A stretch of 64,000 nt of DNA from Egibacter rhizosphaerae (GCF_004322855.1 NZ_CP036402.1:868001-932000), one strand, 5' to 3'; shown: positions 52,736-62,459, counted from the first letter of the stretch. Numbers and translations are program-made. The notes: generated from the sequence alone by a model not told the origin.

Positions 52736-52904
52736 GAGAAGTCCTGTGGCCGACGACTCGTCACGGTGCCGGGCTCACCGGTCATCGGTCGGTCCGAACG
52801 CTCAGCCATGTCATCCTCGCCCGGTCACTCCACCCAACTGGCCGGGCTGGCCGTGAGCGGCCCGCAGCAGATTCGCCCACCCGATGCGCGAACATGGGCA
52901 CCCT

Positions 52905-53290
52905 GCACGTTAGTCCTTCGCCGGTCCTGAGGGCCGCGAGCCGGATCGAATCGGCGGAACCCGCTGGCGACGCGGCGCCGCACCAGCATGAACTCGGTCT
53001 TCGTCAGCGTGGCCAGCCTGGTCACGAGGCGGCCTCCGCCGCTGCGACGCGTGGAGTTCGTCGGGTCCCGGCCGGTCGGCTCGACGAACACGTCTTCGAG
53101 GCTGGCCTACCCCAGCCGGGGCGAAACCCGACCACGCCCGCGTCGTGGACCACGTTGGCGACGGTGTGGAGCACGTCGCCGTCGCCGCGGACCACCAGCT
53201 CCTCACCCTCGATGGTCTCCCCGTGGATCCCCGGAAGGTCGCGCAGGGTGGCGGCCGCCTCGAGCGGTGGAACGGTGCGCAAGCGCAGTT
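52905..53290 (-). pseudogene. ABC ATPase C-terminus and permease N-terminus remnant
   Basis: EGEELVVRGDGDVLHTVANV VHDAGVVGFRPG is the C-terminal accessory domain of an exporter ATPase. After a frame change DVFVEPTGRDP ends it. Immediately downstream, in a third frame, VTRLATLTKTEFMLVRRRV is the typical N-terminus of the paired ABC-2 permease, which is then lost near 52930. Walker motifs and membrane domains are absent. Confidence 0.65.
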
Positions 53291-53754
53291 GGCTGCCGGC
53301 CTGCACCGAGAGATCAGGCCACCCGACGTGTCGGTGGCCACCGCCGACCAACGATCCCGGCCGGGCCACGAAGGAAGCTGTGCAGCGACAACGGCAGGAC
53401 CGCCAGGCCGAGCGCGGCAACCGCTGCGGCCAGGGCAGGGGGCGCCGATGGCGCATGCCCATGGCCGCCAGGAGGGCTGGGCAGCGTACAAGGCGGCGAC
53501 GGAGATCGGCTCCCATGGATCTAACAGAGGGTCCTGCGCCCCAGCCCAGCGTGGTGAACACCCCTACGCCGCCGAGGTGCGCTGTCACAGCGGTCCCCGT
53601 TGCGGCTTGTGCGGCGCGACCGGCACTGCGGCTCATCGTGCTCCGATCGTTGGCGAGTTCGGCTCGCGGCCGGTGCGAGGGACTGGATGCCCTTCGGTGT
53701 CGCCGATCTGCACGCCACAAGGTCGGAGGCGGGTTGAGGACAGCACCATGATGG
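53291..53754 (-). other. decayed region with one membrane-helix remnant
   Basis: Near 53390-53450 a minus-strand frame reads ALAAAVAALGLAVLPLSLHS, a likely membrane helix of unknown origin. The other frames are low-complexity; no gene supported. Confidence 0.35.
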
Positions 53755-54966
53755 TCAGGGGGTACGGGCCGGCGCGGTCCAGTCGATGTGGTGGTCCCAC
53801 AGCCACAGGAAGGGGTCCCGGCCGGCTCGGAACATGTAGCGCATGGCCAGTGGCATGAACAGGTCGCGGGCGATGCGTCCGACGGGTCCGGCGGTCTTGC
53901 CGTTGCCGTTGCGGCGTCCTTGCGCGACCACGCGTTCGACGCGGCCGCGGCGCAGTTGTTCGTAGCGGGCGAGGGCGTCGGGCGTGTGCGGCCTGTCGCG
54001 GAGGCATTTGCCGAGCGTGACGGCGTCTTCGATGGCCATGGAGGCGCCTTGCCCGGCGGACGGGGACACTGCGTGGGCGGCGTCGCCGATGATGAGCATG
54101 CGGTGGTTGTGCCAGGTCGGCACCGACGGCAGGTCGTAGGTGATCCAACCGGAAAAGTTGTCCTCGGTGCGGTCGATGACCTCGAGGGCGGGGGTGGCGT
54201 CGTCGGTGAACAGCTCGGTGAGGTGGGTGCGCCACTGTTCGGGTGTTATCGCGGCGAGTTCGGCGGGGTCGGGCTCGCTTGGCGTCGGTGGGTTGGCGAA
54301 CCACCAGATGTCCCCGTCGGGAGCTTTGATGTAGCCGAAGAAGGAACGTTTGCCGAAGACGAGGTAGTTGACGCCCGCTTCTCCGGGAATGTCGATGCCG
54401 CGGGCGTAGCCGCCGGTGTTGAGGAACCCGACATAGGTCGCCTCGGGTGCGGCGGGGTCGATGAGCCGGCGGACCGTCGAGCGGAGCCCGTCGGCGCCAA
54501 TGAGCAGGTCCGCCTCCGCGATGCTGCCGTCAGCGAACCGTGCCTGCACACCTTCGGCGCTGATGTGCGCGTCGACGAGCTGTTTGCCGTGCTCCACGCG
54601 GATCCCCCGCCGCAGCACCTCTGCTCGCAAGGCGGTGTAGAGGTCGGGTCGGGTGATGGTGACCGCGCGGGTGCCGTCGGCGAGCGCTCCGCCGTTGGGG
54701 AAGTCGGCGAGGACCTTGGCGTTCCCATTCATGATGACCATCCGTGGGGTCGGGAACCCGCGTGCGAGCACTGGCTTGTCCATGTCGACTGCGCGGAGCG
54801 CGTCGATGCCGTTCAGTCCGAGGCCGAGGAACGCCCCGACGCCTTCGGCGCTGTCGGCGTAGGCCTCGTAGACGACCGCTTCGATGCCGGCCTTGTGCAG
54901 CGCGACGGCGGCGACCGGGCCGGCGACGCCGCCACCGACGATCAGTGCGGTTCGCACGTGGGCCAT
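53755..54966 (-). CDS. FAD-dependent monooxygenase (PHBH-type)
   Basis: 403-residue class A flavoprotein monooxygenase. GxGxxG FAD motif in TALIVGGGVAGPVAAVALHK (about 6-25), the DG motif LLIGADGLRSTVRR (about 155-168), and the second FAD motif LIIGDAAHAVSPSAGQGASM (about 290-309). These enzymes hydroxylate aromatic or polyketide substrates or inactivate drugs such as tetracycline/rifamycin; the substrate here is unknown. ATG 54966 has GGAAGGGGAG upstream. The region near 54990 lacks a regulator of its own. Confidence 0.93.
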   Translation of the reverse strand: MAHVRTALIVGGGVAGPVAAVALHKAGIEAVVYEAYADSAEGVGAFLGLGLNGIDALRAVDMDKPVLARGFPTPRMVIMNGNAKVLADFPNGGALADGTRAVTITRPDLYTALRAEVLRRGIRVEHGKQLVDAHISAEGVQARFADGSIAEADLLIGADGLRSTVRRLIDPAAPEATYVGFLNTGGYARGIDIPGEAGVNYLVFGKRSFFGYIKAPDGDIWWFANPPTPSEPDPAELAAITPEQWRTHLTELFTDDATPALEVIDRTEDNFSGWITYDLPSVPTWHNHRMLIIGDAAHAVSPSAGQGASMAIEDAVTLGKCLRDRPHTPDALARYEQLRRGRVERVVAQGRRNGNGKTAGPVGRIARDLFMPLAMRYMFRAGRDPFLWLWDHHIDWTAPARTP

Positions 54967-55078
54967 GTCCTGCTCCCCTTCCGTCTTGATGCTTGCTGTG
55001 ACGGTACGGAGCAGGTCGCGGCCTGTCGTCCGCCTGCGGGCGCCATCTCGCTGCGGCATCCGGCGTAGATGCGCTCTG

Positions 55079-55103
55079 TGCTGCTACCACCTGCGTAGCA
55101 GCA
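55079..55103 (-). repeat. perfect 9-bp inverted repeat between monooxygenase and response regulator
   Basis: TGCTGCTAC (55079-55087) and GTAGCAGCA (55095-55103), 7-bp spacer. It lies 70 bases past the response-regulator stop and 113 bases before the monooxygenase start, so it may be a terminator of the two-component operon or an operator of the monooxygenase. No T-run. Confidence 0.55.
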
Positions 55104-55172
55104 GGCGCTCCAGCACTCGAGCCTTGAGCGGCGCGGTCGACGGGACAGCCAAGGTGGACGCGAGGCGGCGGT

Positions 55173-55853
55173 TCAGCGTGGTCCGGCAAGGCCGGTCTCA
55201 TAGGCGATGACGACGAGTTGGGCACGGTCGCGGGCGTGGAGCTTGGTCATGGCGCGACTGGCGTGGGTCTTGGCGGTAGCCGGGCTCATGAACAGCCGCT
55301 GGCCGATCTCGTTGTTGGTCAGCCCCTGGGCGATCAGCGCCACGACCTCGCGTTCCCGGTCGGTGAGGAGCTCCAGACGTTCGGGCTCCTTGGGACGCTG
55401 GTGGGGGGCCTGCGCGAACTGGGCGATGACACGGCGGGTCACGCTTGGCGACAGCAGCGCTTGACCGGCGTGGACCTCATGGACGGCGCTGCGGAGCTCC
55501 TCGGGCTCGGTCTCCTTGAGCAGGAAGCCGCTCGCGCCGGCACGGAGCGCTTCGAAGACGTAGTCGTCGAGCTCGAACGTGGTCAGCACCACGACACGGG
55601 TACCGACCGTCCGCTGGTCGCCCAGGATGCGCCTGGTGGCCTCCAAGCCGTCCATGACCGGCATGCGAATGTCCATGAGCACCACGTCGGGGGCCAGCCG
55701 GCGCGCCAGCTCGACGCCCTCCTGTCCGTCGGCGGCTTCTCCGACGACCTCGATGCGCTCGTCGCGCTCGAGGATCAGCCGGAAGCCGGCCCGGACCAGG
55801 GTCTGGTCGTCGGCGAGCACGACCCGGACACCGGCGTCCGGCGACCGGCTCAC
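55173..55853 (-). CDS. NarL/LuxR-type response regulator
   Basis: 226-residue response regulator. Receiver domain (about 9-125): acidic pair in VVLADDQTLVRAGF, phosphoacceptor Asp in PDVVLMDIRMPVMDG, switch Thr in VVVLTTFELDD and Lys in GFLLKETEPEEL. The C-terminal LuxR HTH (about 158-222) contains LTDREREVVALIAQGLTNNE and SPATAKTHASRAMTKLHARD. It overlaps the kinase stop by 4 bases (ATGA), forming a two-component operon. Confidence 0.95.
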   Translation of the reverse strand: MSRSPDAGVRVVLADDQTLVRAGFRLILERDERIEVVGEAADGQEGVELARRLAPDVVLMDIRMPVMDGLEATRRILGDQRTVGTRVVVLTTFELDDYVFEALRAGASGFLLKETEPEELRSAVHEVHAGQALLSPSVTRRVIAQFAQAPHQRPKEPERLELLTDREREVVALIAQGLTNNEIGQRLFMSPATAKTHASRAMTKLHARDRAQLVVIAYETGLAGPR

Positions 55854-56803
55854 GAGCCCGGACCTGCGGTCGGCAGGTGGGCGTGCACGCGGAATCCGCC
55901 GTCGGCTCTGGGGCCTGCGTGCAGCCGGCCGCCGACCGCCTCGGCGCGCTCGCGCATCCCCTGCAGCCCGTACCCCACCGAGCCGGTCCCATCGGATCCC
56001 CGTCCGTCGTCGTCGACGATGATCTCCAGCTGCCCTCCGCGCTGGTCGACGGTGATCACCGCGGAGGTCGCACCGGCGTGACGGATCACGTTGGTCACTG
56101 CCTCCTGGACGATCCGGTAGGCCGTGAGCTCGGTCGTGGCGGGCAGGGCGTCACCGGCAGCCGCCGCGTGCAGGTCGATGCGCAGGCCGTCCTGACCAGC
56201 GGACTCCACGAGCGCGGGAAGGTCTGCGAGGGCGGGGGCGGGCGCGAGCGGGGACGGGTCATCGCCGTCGCGTAGCACGCTCACGGTCGCCCGCAACTCG
56301 GCCATGGCTTGCCGGGCGCTGCCGCGGATCGTCTGCAGCGCCGTGCGGGTGTCCTCGGAACGGTCGTCGAGGCTGTCGGTGGCCACGCCGGCCTGCACGG
56401 TCACCGTGGCGATGGTGTGCGCCATCACGTCGTGCAGCTCCCGAGCGATGCGCATGCGCTCGTCGATCACGCGCCGCTGCGCCTCCCGCTCCCGCTCGAC
56501 GTCGACTTGGCGGAGACGTGCCTGCACCTCCTGCCGGAGCGCCCGACGGCTGTAGACGGCGTCGCCGAGCAGCGCCACGAGCACGAACAGCGCCGAGTTC
56601 AGCGCGATCGAAACCAGCGGATCGCCTTCGACGACGGCGCGGAAGACGGCGCCGCCGCCCGCGAACAGCGCCGCGGCCAGCCACGCCCAACGCCGCTGTC
56701 CGGCTGCAGCGACGACGTAGATCGCCGCCATCAGCACCACCGTGACCGGCCCGCCCGGGTACCCCACTAGTCCCTGTCCCCGCTCATCGGCGCCGCAGGC
56801 CAT
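55850..56803 (-). CDS. sensor histidine kinase (HisKA_3 type), possibly N-truncated
   Basis: 317-residue kinase. Two or three membrane segments (about 15-85), coiled linker, phosphoacceptor His in ERMRIARELHDVMAHTIATV, ATPase N-box RIVQEAVTNVIRHAG and G-boxes VDDDGRG and VGYGLQGMRERAEAVGGRL. Related kinases usually have four N-terminal helices; here the frame begins close to YPGGPVTVVLMAAIYVVAA, so the first helices may have been lost. No good ribosome-binding site is seen at 56803, supporting truncation or another start. Confidence 0.85.
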   Translation of the reverse strand: MACGADERGQGLVGYPGGPVTVVLMAAIYVVAAAGQRRWAWLAAALFAGGGAVFRAVVEGDPLVSIALNSALFVLVALLGDAVYSRRALRQEVQARLRQVDVEREREAQRRVIDERMRIARELHDVMAHTIATVTVQAGVATDSLDDRSEDTRTALQTIRGSARQAMAELRATVSVLRDGDDPSPLAPAPALADLPALVESAGQDGLRIDLHAAAAGDALPATTELTAYRIVQEAVTNVIRHAGATSAVITVDQRGGQLEIIVDDDGRGSDGTGSVGYGLQGMRERAEAVGGRLHAGPRADGGFRVHAHLPTAGPGS

Positions 56804-57067
56804 GTCGGATCCGCGATCCGCAGTGCCTGGATGCCGGTCATCCCGAACGCCGCCACTTCCAGACCTGATCTTAGGAACCACGGCCGGTGCAGTCGTCGCC
56901 GGGTCGGTGGCGTCGTCCTACTCGATCTGTCGTATACCAGGCTGGCTCTGCTTCTTCCGCGGGCGTAGAGAACCGACGCCCCACGGCGGATGGCACGTGG
57001 TCCGCTCGGTCCTAGCGTCCCTGACGTCGCGACTGGTTTCGGAGCGCGCGAGCGAAAGGGGCTTTCG

Positions 57068-57295
57068 ATGGCCGGAGAGGTGTTCGTGCTGGCCTTGCTG
57101 GCGCTGCTGACCATCATCGGGTCGGTAGTGCTGTGGAACGTATTCGCCACCGCCCGCACCAAGATCGACGCGACCCCCATCGAGACCACGCGAGAGCTCG
57201 CCGCAGGAAGCGACCGCGGCTACCGACGCCTCGCAGAACACGCCGTCGACGCTGAAGAGCGCACCGCCGAATCCCTTGCCGAGCTCGCCCGATAA
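57068..57295 (+). CDS. small single-pass membrane protein
   Basis: 75 residues: membrane helix GEVFVLALLALLTIIGSVVL at the N-terminus, then a charged helical tail (TRELAAGSDRGYRRLAEHAV DAEERTAESLAEL) likely to form a coiled coil. ATG 57068 is preceded by GAAAGGGG. Adjacent to the multicopper oxidase gene 118 bases downstream and co-directional; whether they are one transcript is unclear. No family recognised. Confidence 0.65.
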   Translation: MAGEVFVLALLALLTIIGSVVLWNVFATARTKIDATPIETTRELAAGSDRGYRRLAEHAVDAEERTAESLAELAR

Positions 57296-57413
57296 CTCGA
57301 CCCCGAGCAGGGCAAAGACGCGGCGACACCCCCACGTCGTTCCTGAGCAGCCCAGCCGTCCCGCTCCATTCCCTTCGCACCATCTGCCTCACTCGCTGAC
57401 AGGAGACCAGCCG

Positions 57414-58919
57414 ATGCGTCGCCCACCGGTCCGCCGAGCGATCCGCTGGGTCGCGCTCCTCGTCGCGACCGTCGCGCTGACCGCCGTCGCCGCCGGCGCG
57501 TGGGTGTACGCCCAGGCGCAGGAATCGACCGTCGACGACCTCGACTTCGCCAACCCGCTCGCGATCCCACCGCTGCTCGAGCCAGACATCGACGCCGACG
57601 GGCGCAAAACCTTCGACCTCACCCTGCAGTCGGGCGAGACTGATTTTCTCCCGGGCGCCCAGACCGCCACGTGGGGCGCAAACGACACCTACCTCGGCCC
57701 GACACTGCGCGCCCGCCGCGGCGACGACGTGCGCATCCGCGTCGCCAACGACCTGGCCGAGCCGACGACGCTGCACTGGCACGGCATGGCCCTGCCCGGC
57801 GCGATGGACGGCGGACCCCACCAGATGATCGACCCCGGCGAGATCTGGCAGCCGCACTGGCTCATCGACCAGCCCGCCGCCACCCTCTGGTACCACCCCC
57901 ACCCCCACGGGCGCACCGCCGACCACGTCTACCGCGGCATCGCCGGGATGTTCATCATCGACGAGCACGACACCGACGAGCTGGCGTTGCCGTCCGACTA
58001 CGGGGTCGACGACATCCCCGTCATCGTCCAGGACAAGCAATTCGACGGCGACGGGCAGCTCAGCACCGCCGAAGGGCCCGCCAGCCTCGTCGGCGTCCTC
58101 GGCGACGACATCCTCGTCAACGGCACCCACAACCCGCACCTCGACGTCGCCGACCAACGGGTGCGGCTGCGGCTGCTGAACGCCTCCAACGCCCGCGTCT
58201 ACGACTTCGGCTTCGACGACGACCGCCGGTTCGCTCTCATCGGCTCCGACTCCGGACTGCTCGACGAGCCCGTCGACAGCACCCGGGTGCAGCTCGCACC
58301 CGGTGAACGCGCCGAGATCATCGTCGAGCTGCACCCAGGGGAGCGCACGACCTTGCGCAGCTACCCGCCCGACCTCGGCATGGGCTTCCCGCTTGAACGC
58401 ACTAACGGCGGACACGACACCTTCGACGTCCTGCAGCTGCGCGCAGCCGACCAACTGCGCGACGCGCCGCCGCTTCCCGGCACGCTGGCCTCCGTCGAGC
58501 GTCACCGGCCCGACGAGGCAGCCACCACCCGCACCTTTGAGCTCGAGGGCTTCTCCCGCATCAACGGCCGAGAGATGGACATGGCCCGCATCGACCAGAC
58601 CATCCCGCGCGGCGCCGTCGAGATCTGGGAGATCACCAATGCGAGCAACACCTACCACAACTTCCACGTCCACCTGGTGCACTTCCAGATCCTCGACATC
58701 GACGGGGACCCACCGCCGCCCGAGCTCGCCGGATGGAAAGACACCGTCTTCCTCGCCCCCGGCCAGACCGTGCGCATCATCAGCCGCTTCGACACCGAAC
58801 CCGACCCCGACGCCCCGTTCATGTACCACTGCCACATCCTCGACCACGAGGACGCCGGCATGATGGGCCAATACACCATCGCCCCGCCGACGGACAACAA
58901 CGCGCCCACCGACCGTTGA
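57414..58919 (+). CDS. multicopper oxidase (CueO/SpoIIID-like, secreted)
   Basis: 501-residue three-cupredoxin oxidase with an N-terminal membrane or signal segment (about 10-34). Copper ligands are complete: HWHG 121-124, WYHPHPHG 159-166, HNFHVHLVHFQIL in the third domain, and YHCHILDHEDAGMM with His472/Cys473/His474, His478 and axial Met483. It oxidises phenols, metals or bilirubin-type substrates at the cell surface using O2; a role in copper tolerance is plausible. ATG 57414 has AGGAG upstream; the open frame back to 57276 lacks signal character. Confidence 0.94.
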   Translation: MRRPPVRRAIRWVALLVATVALTAVAAGAWVYAQAQESTVDDLDFANPLAIPPLLEPDIDADGRKTFDLTLQSGETDFLPGAQTATWGANDTYLGPTLRARRGDDVRIRVANDLAEPTTLHWHGMALPGAMDGGPHQMIDPGEIWQPHWLIDQPAATLWYHPHPHGRTADHVYRGIAGMFIIDEHDTDELALPSDYGVDDIPVIVQDKQFDGDGQLSTAEGPASLVGVLGDDILVNGTHNPHLDVADQRVRLRLLNASNARVYDFGFDDDRRFALIGSDSGLLDEPVDSTRVQLAPGERAEIIVELHPGERTTLRSYPPDLGMGFPLERTNGGHDTFDVLQLRAADQLRDAPPLPGTLASVERHRPDEAATTRTFELEGFSRINGREMDMARIDQTIPRGAVEIWEITNASNTYHNFHVHLVHFQILDIDGDPPPPELAGWKDTVFLAPGQTVRIISRFDTEPDPDAPFMYHCHILDHEDAGMMGQYTIAPPTDNNAPTDR

Positions 58920-59354
58920 CCTCCCCGGACCACGACCAACCGACATCGAGGGTGAAATGAAACAGAGGGTGAGCCCCATCACGCGGCGTGCGGGACAAGC
59001 AGTGCGCCGAGTCCAACGTGGTCGACGTCCCTTCATCGATCTCGTGCCGGTCCCCGTCGTCCAGGGTGTCGACTTCCAGTGGCACAAGGAGGTGGATGAC
59101 CGATGCAGGCCAGCCCTCAATGCGTTCCAGATCACGTTGGAGGGATGGGCTTCTGCCCGCAGGCGACCAACCAGACCGCCAGCCCCGATACACGTTCCTC
59201 TGACAGTCCGGACGTCAGACCGCTTTCGGCAACCAGGCGATAGCCGCAGATGCCGGCAGGACGATGGCAGCAGGCCGTGGTCCGAAATGAACAGGTAGCC
59301 TCCGAGCGGTCCGGAGAATTTCATCGGATGCTGGGGCACTCGATCGGAGCGACC
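58920..59354 (+). other. intergenic, no gene recognised
   Basis: A frame starting ATG 58957 (MKQRVSPITRRAGQAVRRVQ) continues for 113 codons but lacks recognisable features. No antitoxin-like gene is evident immediately before the PIN gene at 59355. Confidence 0.35.
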
Positions 59355-59750
59355 GTGACCAAGTTTGTGGTCGATGCCAGCGCAGTCCTCCACCTTGCGG
59401 CAGAGAGTTTCGAGGTTGCCGAGGAGCACGAACTCCTTGCACCCACGCTCATTCGTTCGCAGACGCTGTCGGCGCTTCACGAGAAGGTCCACCGAGGAGA
59501 GCTTTCAGCAGACATCGCGCGCGATCGCCTGAAGGACATAGGGCGGATGAAGATGAGGCTCCTCGGGGACGCCGTACTGCGGAAGGTGGCGTGGGAGGTC
59601 GCCGATCAATTGCAATCAGCCTCGACGTACGACGCCGAGTACATCGCACTAACCAAGCTTCAGGCCCACGCGTTGGTGACCCTTGATGACGATCTCGCAC
59701 GTAGCGCCGCAGGGTTGGTCCAGACTGCGCCGATCGGCGCGCTGCGATAA
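59355..59750 (+). CDS. PIN-domain protein (VapC-like), solitary
   Basis: 131-residue PIN domain: first catalytic Asp in KFVVDASAVLHLAAES, conserved helix APTLIRSQTLSALHEKVHRG with the acidic position partly replaced, and the terminal acidic cluster in STYDAEYIALTKLQAHALVT LDDDL. PIN proteins are Mg-dependent RNases, usually toxins paired with an upstream antitoxin. None is seen here, so it may be an orphan or a housekeeping RNase. The start is uncertain: GTG 59355 or ATG 59328. Confidence 0.8.
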   Translation: MTKFVVDASAVLHLAAESFEVAEEHELLAPTLIRSQTLSALHEKVHRGELSADIARDRLKDIGRMKMRLLGDAVLRKVAWEVADQLQSASTYDAEYIALTKLQAHALVTLDDDLARSAAGLVQTAPIGALR

Positions 59751-60456
59751 GACCTGAGCTGAGACCGGCTGCTACCCGATCCCAGGAGCGGCTCTGGCAA
59801 TCACGTCGTGCCCGCGCTATTGCGGCCCTGGCGCTGTCGGAACCGCGCGACGCTGTGCCCGCTGGGCTGGCAAGACTGCGGGTTCCGGACGGGTGCGATC
59901 CGCGCTGTCAGTCAGTTGAGCGAACGTGCATGTCCAGCTTCCCGGCGGTCGGGAGCGAAGTCGAGCAACCCCACCTCTAACAGGATTCGTGACCGACTCG
60001 ATCAGCTGGACCGCATCCGAATGATCAGGGTCCTGCTGTCCCTCGGCCAAAACGCCTGTGAGCCGGGCGACGCATCGGTGCAAACCGAAGGACTCGGGCC
60101 CCACCCTGCGCACGGACCAACCCGGCGCAGGTTGAACTCACGCGGCTCAGCGAGGGAGGTTGGACCGTGGCCCTCGAGGTGGTCATTCGCCGCCGGGGGC
60201 TCGTCGTGCGAAGTCCGTGCCAGTGTGAAGCCTGGGCGTGCTCAGCTGACGTGTACGCCGCAGCGCATGGTCCCAGCGATGAGTCCCGGGCAGCCGACAT
60301 GTCCTCCAAGTGGATACTGCGGTCGGAACAGGAGGTGGCCATGCCCAACGTGTTCACGGCGACCCTGCAGTGCCGCTCGAGCAAGTCGAAGCCGTTGATG
60401 TTGGTCTGCCACTGGCTGCGTGATGCCGCTGGTGAGCAAGTCGAAGGGAGCCTGGG
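59751..60456 (+). other. intergenic, no gene supported
   Basis: Several frames without recognisable domains. A short frame at 60341 (MPNVFTATLQCRSSKSKPLM) has GGAGG upstream but only 39 codons and no similarity I can name. Confidence 0.35.
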
Positions 60457-60918
60457 ATGACACGCACGGATGTTGCGTCGCGGACCGTCACCGCACCGCC
60501 CGACAGGGTCTACGCCACGCTCATGGACCCCGAGGCGATGCTGCAGTGGCTGCCGCCGTCCGGGATGACTGCCCGGTTCGAACGCTTCGACGCGCGGCCC
60601 GGGGGTGGGTACCGGATGGTTCTGACCTACGCCGATGCCTCAGGGGCGCCGGGCAAAGCCACCGCCGACTCAGACGTGGTCGACGTCCGCTTCGTGGAAC
60701 TGATGCCAGGCGTCCGCGTCGTCCAAGCCGTCGACTTCGCGTCTGACGATCCCGCGTTCGCGGGCACGATGACCATGACGTGGGAGCTGGTCGCAGCGGA
60801 CGACGGTACCCGTGTCGAGATCCGCGCCGAGGACGTCCCTGACGGCATCTCGGCCGCGGACCATGCCGCCGGGCTCGCCAGCTCATTGTCCAACCTCGCC
60901 GCCTACGTGGACCGGTAG
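60457..60918 (+). CDS. SRPBCC/AHSA1 family protein
   Basis: 153-residue AHSA1-like domain: ASRTVTAPPDRVYATLMDPE at the N-terminus, MLQWLPPSGMTARFERFDAR, PGGGYRMVLTYAD, and terminal helix DHAAGLASSLSNLAAYVDR. No ArsR gene is adjacent, unlike the modules at 26204, 30030, 31052 and 39186. The start overlaps the end of an unrelated open frame, with GGGAGCC just upstream. The ligand is unknown. Confidence 0.9.
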   Translation: MTRTDVASRTVTAPPDRVYATLMDPEAMLQWLPPSGMTARFERFDARPGGGYRMVLTYADASGAPGKATADSDVVDVRFVELMPGVRVVQAVDFASDDPAFAGTMTMTWELVAADDGTRVEIRAEDVPDGISAADHAAGLASSLSNLAAYVDR

Positions 60919-61482
60919 CCTCTCGGCTGCCTTCCGGAGGGCACGTGGAAGCGAGCCGACCCTGCGACGCTGGCAACCCGCTTCGCTACAGGGCGTGAGG
61001 GCCGCCGCATCCGGCCTACCCGGCAAGGGTTGAACTCACCGGTCTGTCGGTGGGAGGTTGGACCGAACTCGCTCGGCCTGTCGCGGTCCTGGGGCCGACT
61101 CGAGGGTTGGGTCGTCGGCTTCTGCGAGGGTCAGGACGCGTCCCTGATGAGCGGCGCGGAGTCGTTGCCAAGGTGGAGTGGACCAGGCGGTATGCGTCTG
61201 AGCCGTGAATGCAGTCTGCGGTATGCCAGGGCTCGGAGGCACCGGAGGGGGTCTTGTCGGTGGCGAGCACGACGGCGGCGGGGCAAATCGCTGCTTGGGT
61301 CGCCGGTCCGGGCACGAAGAGGTGGGCCGTCCCAGGGGCCCGTACCGGCTCCAGAGTCTGAGCCACGTCCTCGTAGGAACAATCGGTGGTACCTGGCAGG
61401 CCGGCGGGGGCGCAGCGATGCGTCCCCGCTACCCGCCCCGGAGTGACGGGGCGGATTCGAGTTGACATTCTCATCTGATTGC
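60919..61482 (-). other. intergenic with uncharacterised open frame
   Basis: A minus-strand frame (61016-61474) contains the protein-like stretch YEDVAQTLEPVRAPGTAHLF VPGPATQAA but flanking residues are low-complexity and no family is recognised. I do not support it as a gene. Confidence 0.3.
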
Positions 61483-62400
61483 TCAGTGGTTCTTGCGGTC
61501 GGGGTCAGCCTGTGTGGCGAGCGCGTCGAGGTCCCAGCCCGCGGTGGTGGCGCCGGCTTGGTAGGCGCTGTCGAGGAAGGCCAGCAACGCAGCTCGCGGC
61601 TCGGAGGCGGTGCGGACGTCGTCGTAGGGCAAGAGGGCGCTGCCGCCGGTGGGCTGCCAGACAGCGGTGTCAGGAGCCAGCGGCTGTTCGGTCAACCCGC
61701 GGGGCTCGGGCGCGGTGTAGGAATAGAACGCCGGGTAGGGGGTGTGGGTGTCGCCGGGCCAGAACCCGAAGCTGATCACCTCGTGCGAGTAGGCCTCCGC
61801 GGTGACGGGGTCTGCGCCCGCGCGCGGTGGTGCGGGTCGGCCGGAGAAGCGCTGGAACGCGAGATCGAAGCTGTGCCAGAACAGCTGCACTGGCGCCTGC
61901 TTGCCGTTGAAGCGTCCCGCGAACTCGACGAACACCCACTGGATGCGTTGCAGCACCTGCCAGTAGCGCGCCACCCACTCGGGGTCGTAGGCGTGGTGTT
62001 GCCGGTCGTTGGGGAAGGCGGGCGAGTCCAGATCGAACGGCTCGGGATGCACCTGCGGGTGCACCCCCACCCGGTCGAGGGTCGCCAGCAGCTGGTGATA
62101 GAAGTCCGCGCACGCGAGCCCATCCACCAAGTCGAACCACTCGACGGTGCCATCGTCGACGGTGACCACCAGCCGGTGATCGACGAAGTCGAAGGTGATC
62201 TCCACCGTCTTGTCGCCCGACGGCATCGGTCCGGTGGAAAAGCCTCGGGTTGCCACGTGCAAGGTCACGTGCCACCAGTGGTTCTGGAACGGGACCAGGT
62301 CGAGGCGCACCTTGCCGACGATCTGGGCGTAGCGGTGCAGCGTCTCCTTCGGGGCGTGCCACTCCTCAAGCGGGAGCGCCGGCCAGACCGGGGCGGGCAT
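61483..62400 (-). CDS. DUF5996 family protein
   Basis: 305-residue protein of the DUF5996 family: WPALPLEEWHAPKETLHRYA, LVPFQNHWWHVTLHVATRGF, QVHPEPFDLDSPAFPNDRQH, VQLFWHSFDLAFQRFSGRPA and SHEVISFGFWPGD. Function unknown; the many conserved Trp/His residues suggest an enzyme. ATG 62400 with GAGGAGG upstream is preferred over 62463. It lies 60 bases downstream of the intron 3' exon on the same strand. Confidence 0.92.
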   Translation of the reverse strand: MPAPVWPALPLEEWHAPKETLHRYAQIVGKVRLDLVPFQNHWWHVTLHVATRGFSTGPMPSGDKTVEITFDFVDHRLVVTVDDGTVEWFDLVDGLACADFYHQLLATLDRVGVHPQVHPEPFDLDSPAFPNDRQHHAYDPEWVARYWQVLQRIQWVFVEFAGRFNGKQAPVQLFWHSFDLAFQRFSGRPAPPRAGADPVTAEAYSHEVISFGFWPGDTHTPYPAFYSYTAPEPRGLTEQPLAPDTAVWQPTGGSALLPYDDVRTASEPRAALLAFLDSAYQAGATTAGWDLDALATQADPDRKNH

Positions 62401-62459
62401 GAGTGCCTCCTCGTTGCTGGTGCGACCCACGAGCACGCCAAGAACAACCGACAGCCGCC

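Noticed and set aside
57114-59492. 792-codon minus-strand open frame opposite the multicopper oxidase
   Set aside because: It is the antisense shadow of a high-GC gene: low-complexity Val/Gly/Asp-rich composition, no domains, while the plus strand encodes all copper ligands.
61016-61474. Minus-strand 152-codon frame as a gene
   Set aside because: One protein-like stretch but low-complexity ends, no ribosome-binding site and no recognisable family.
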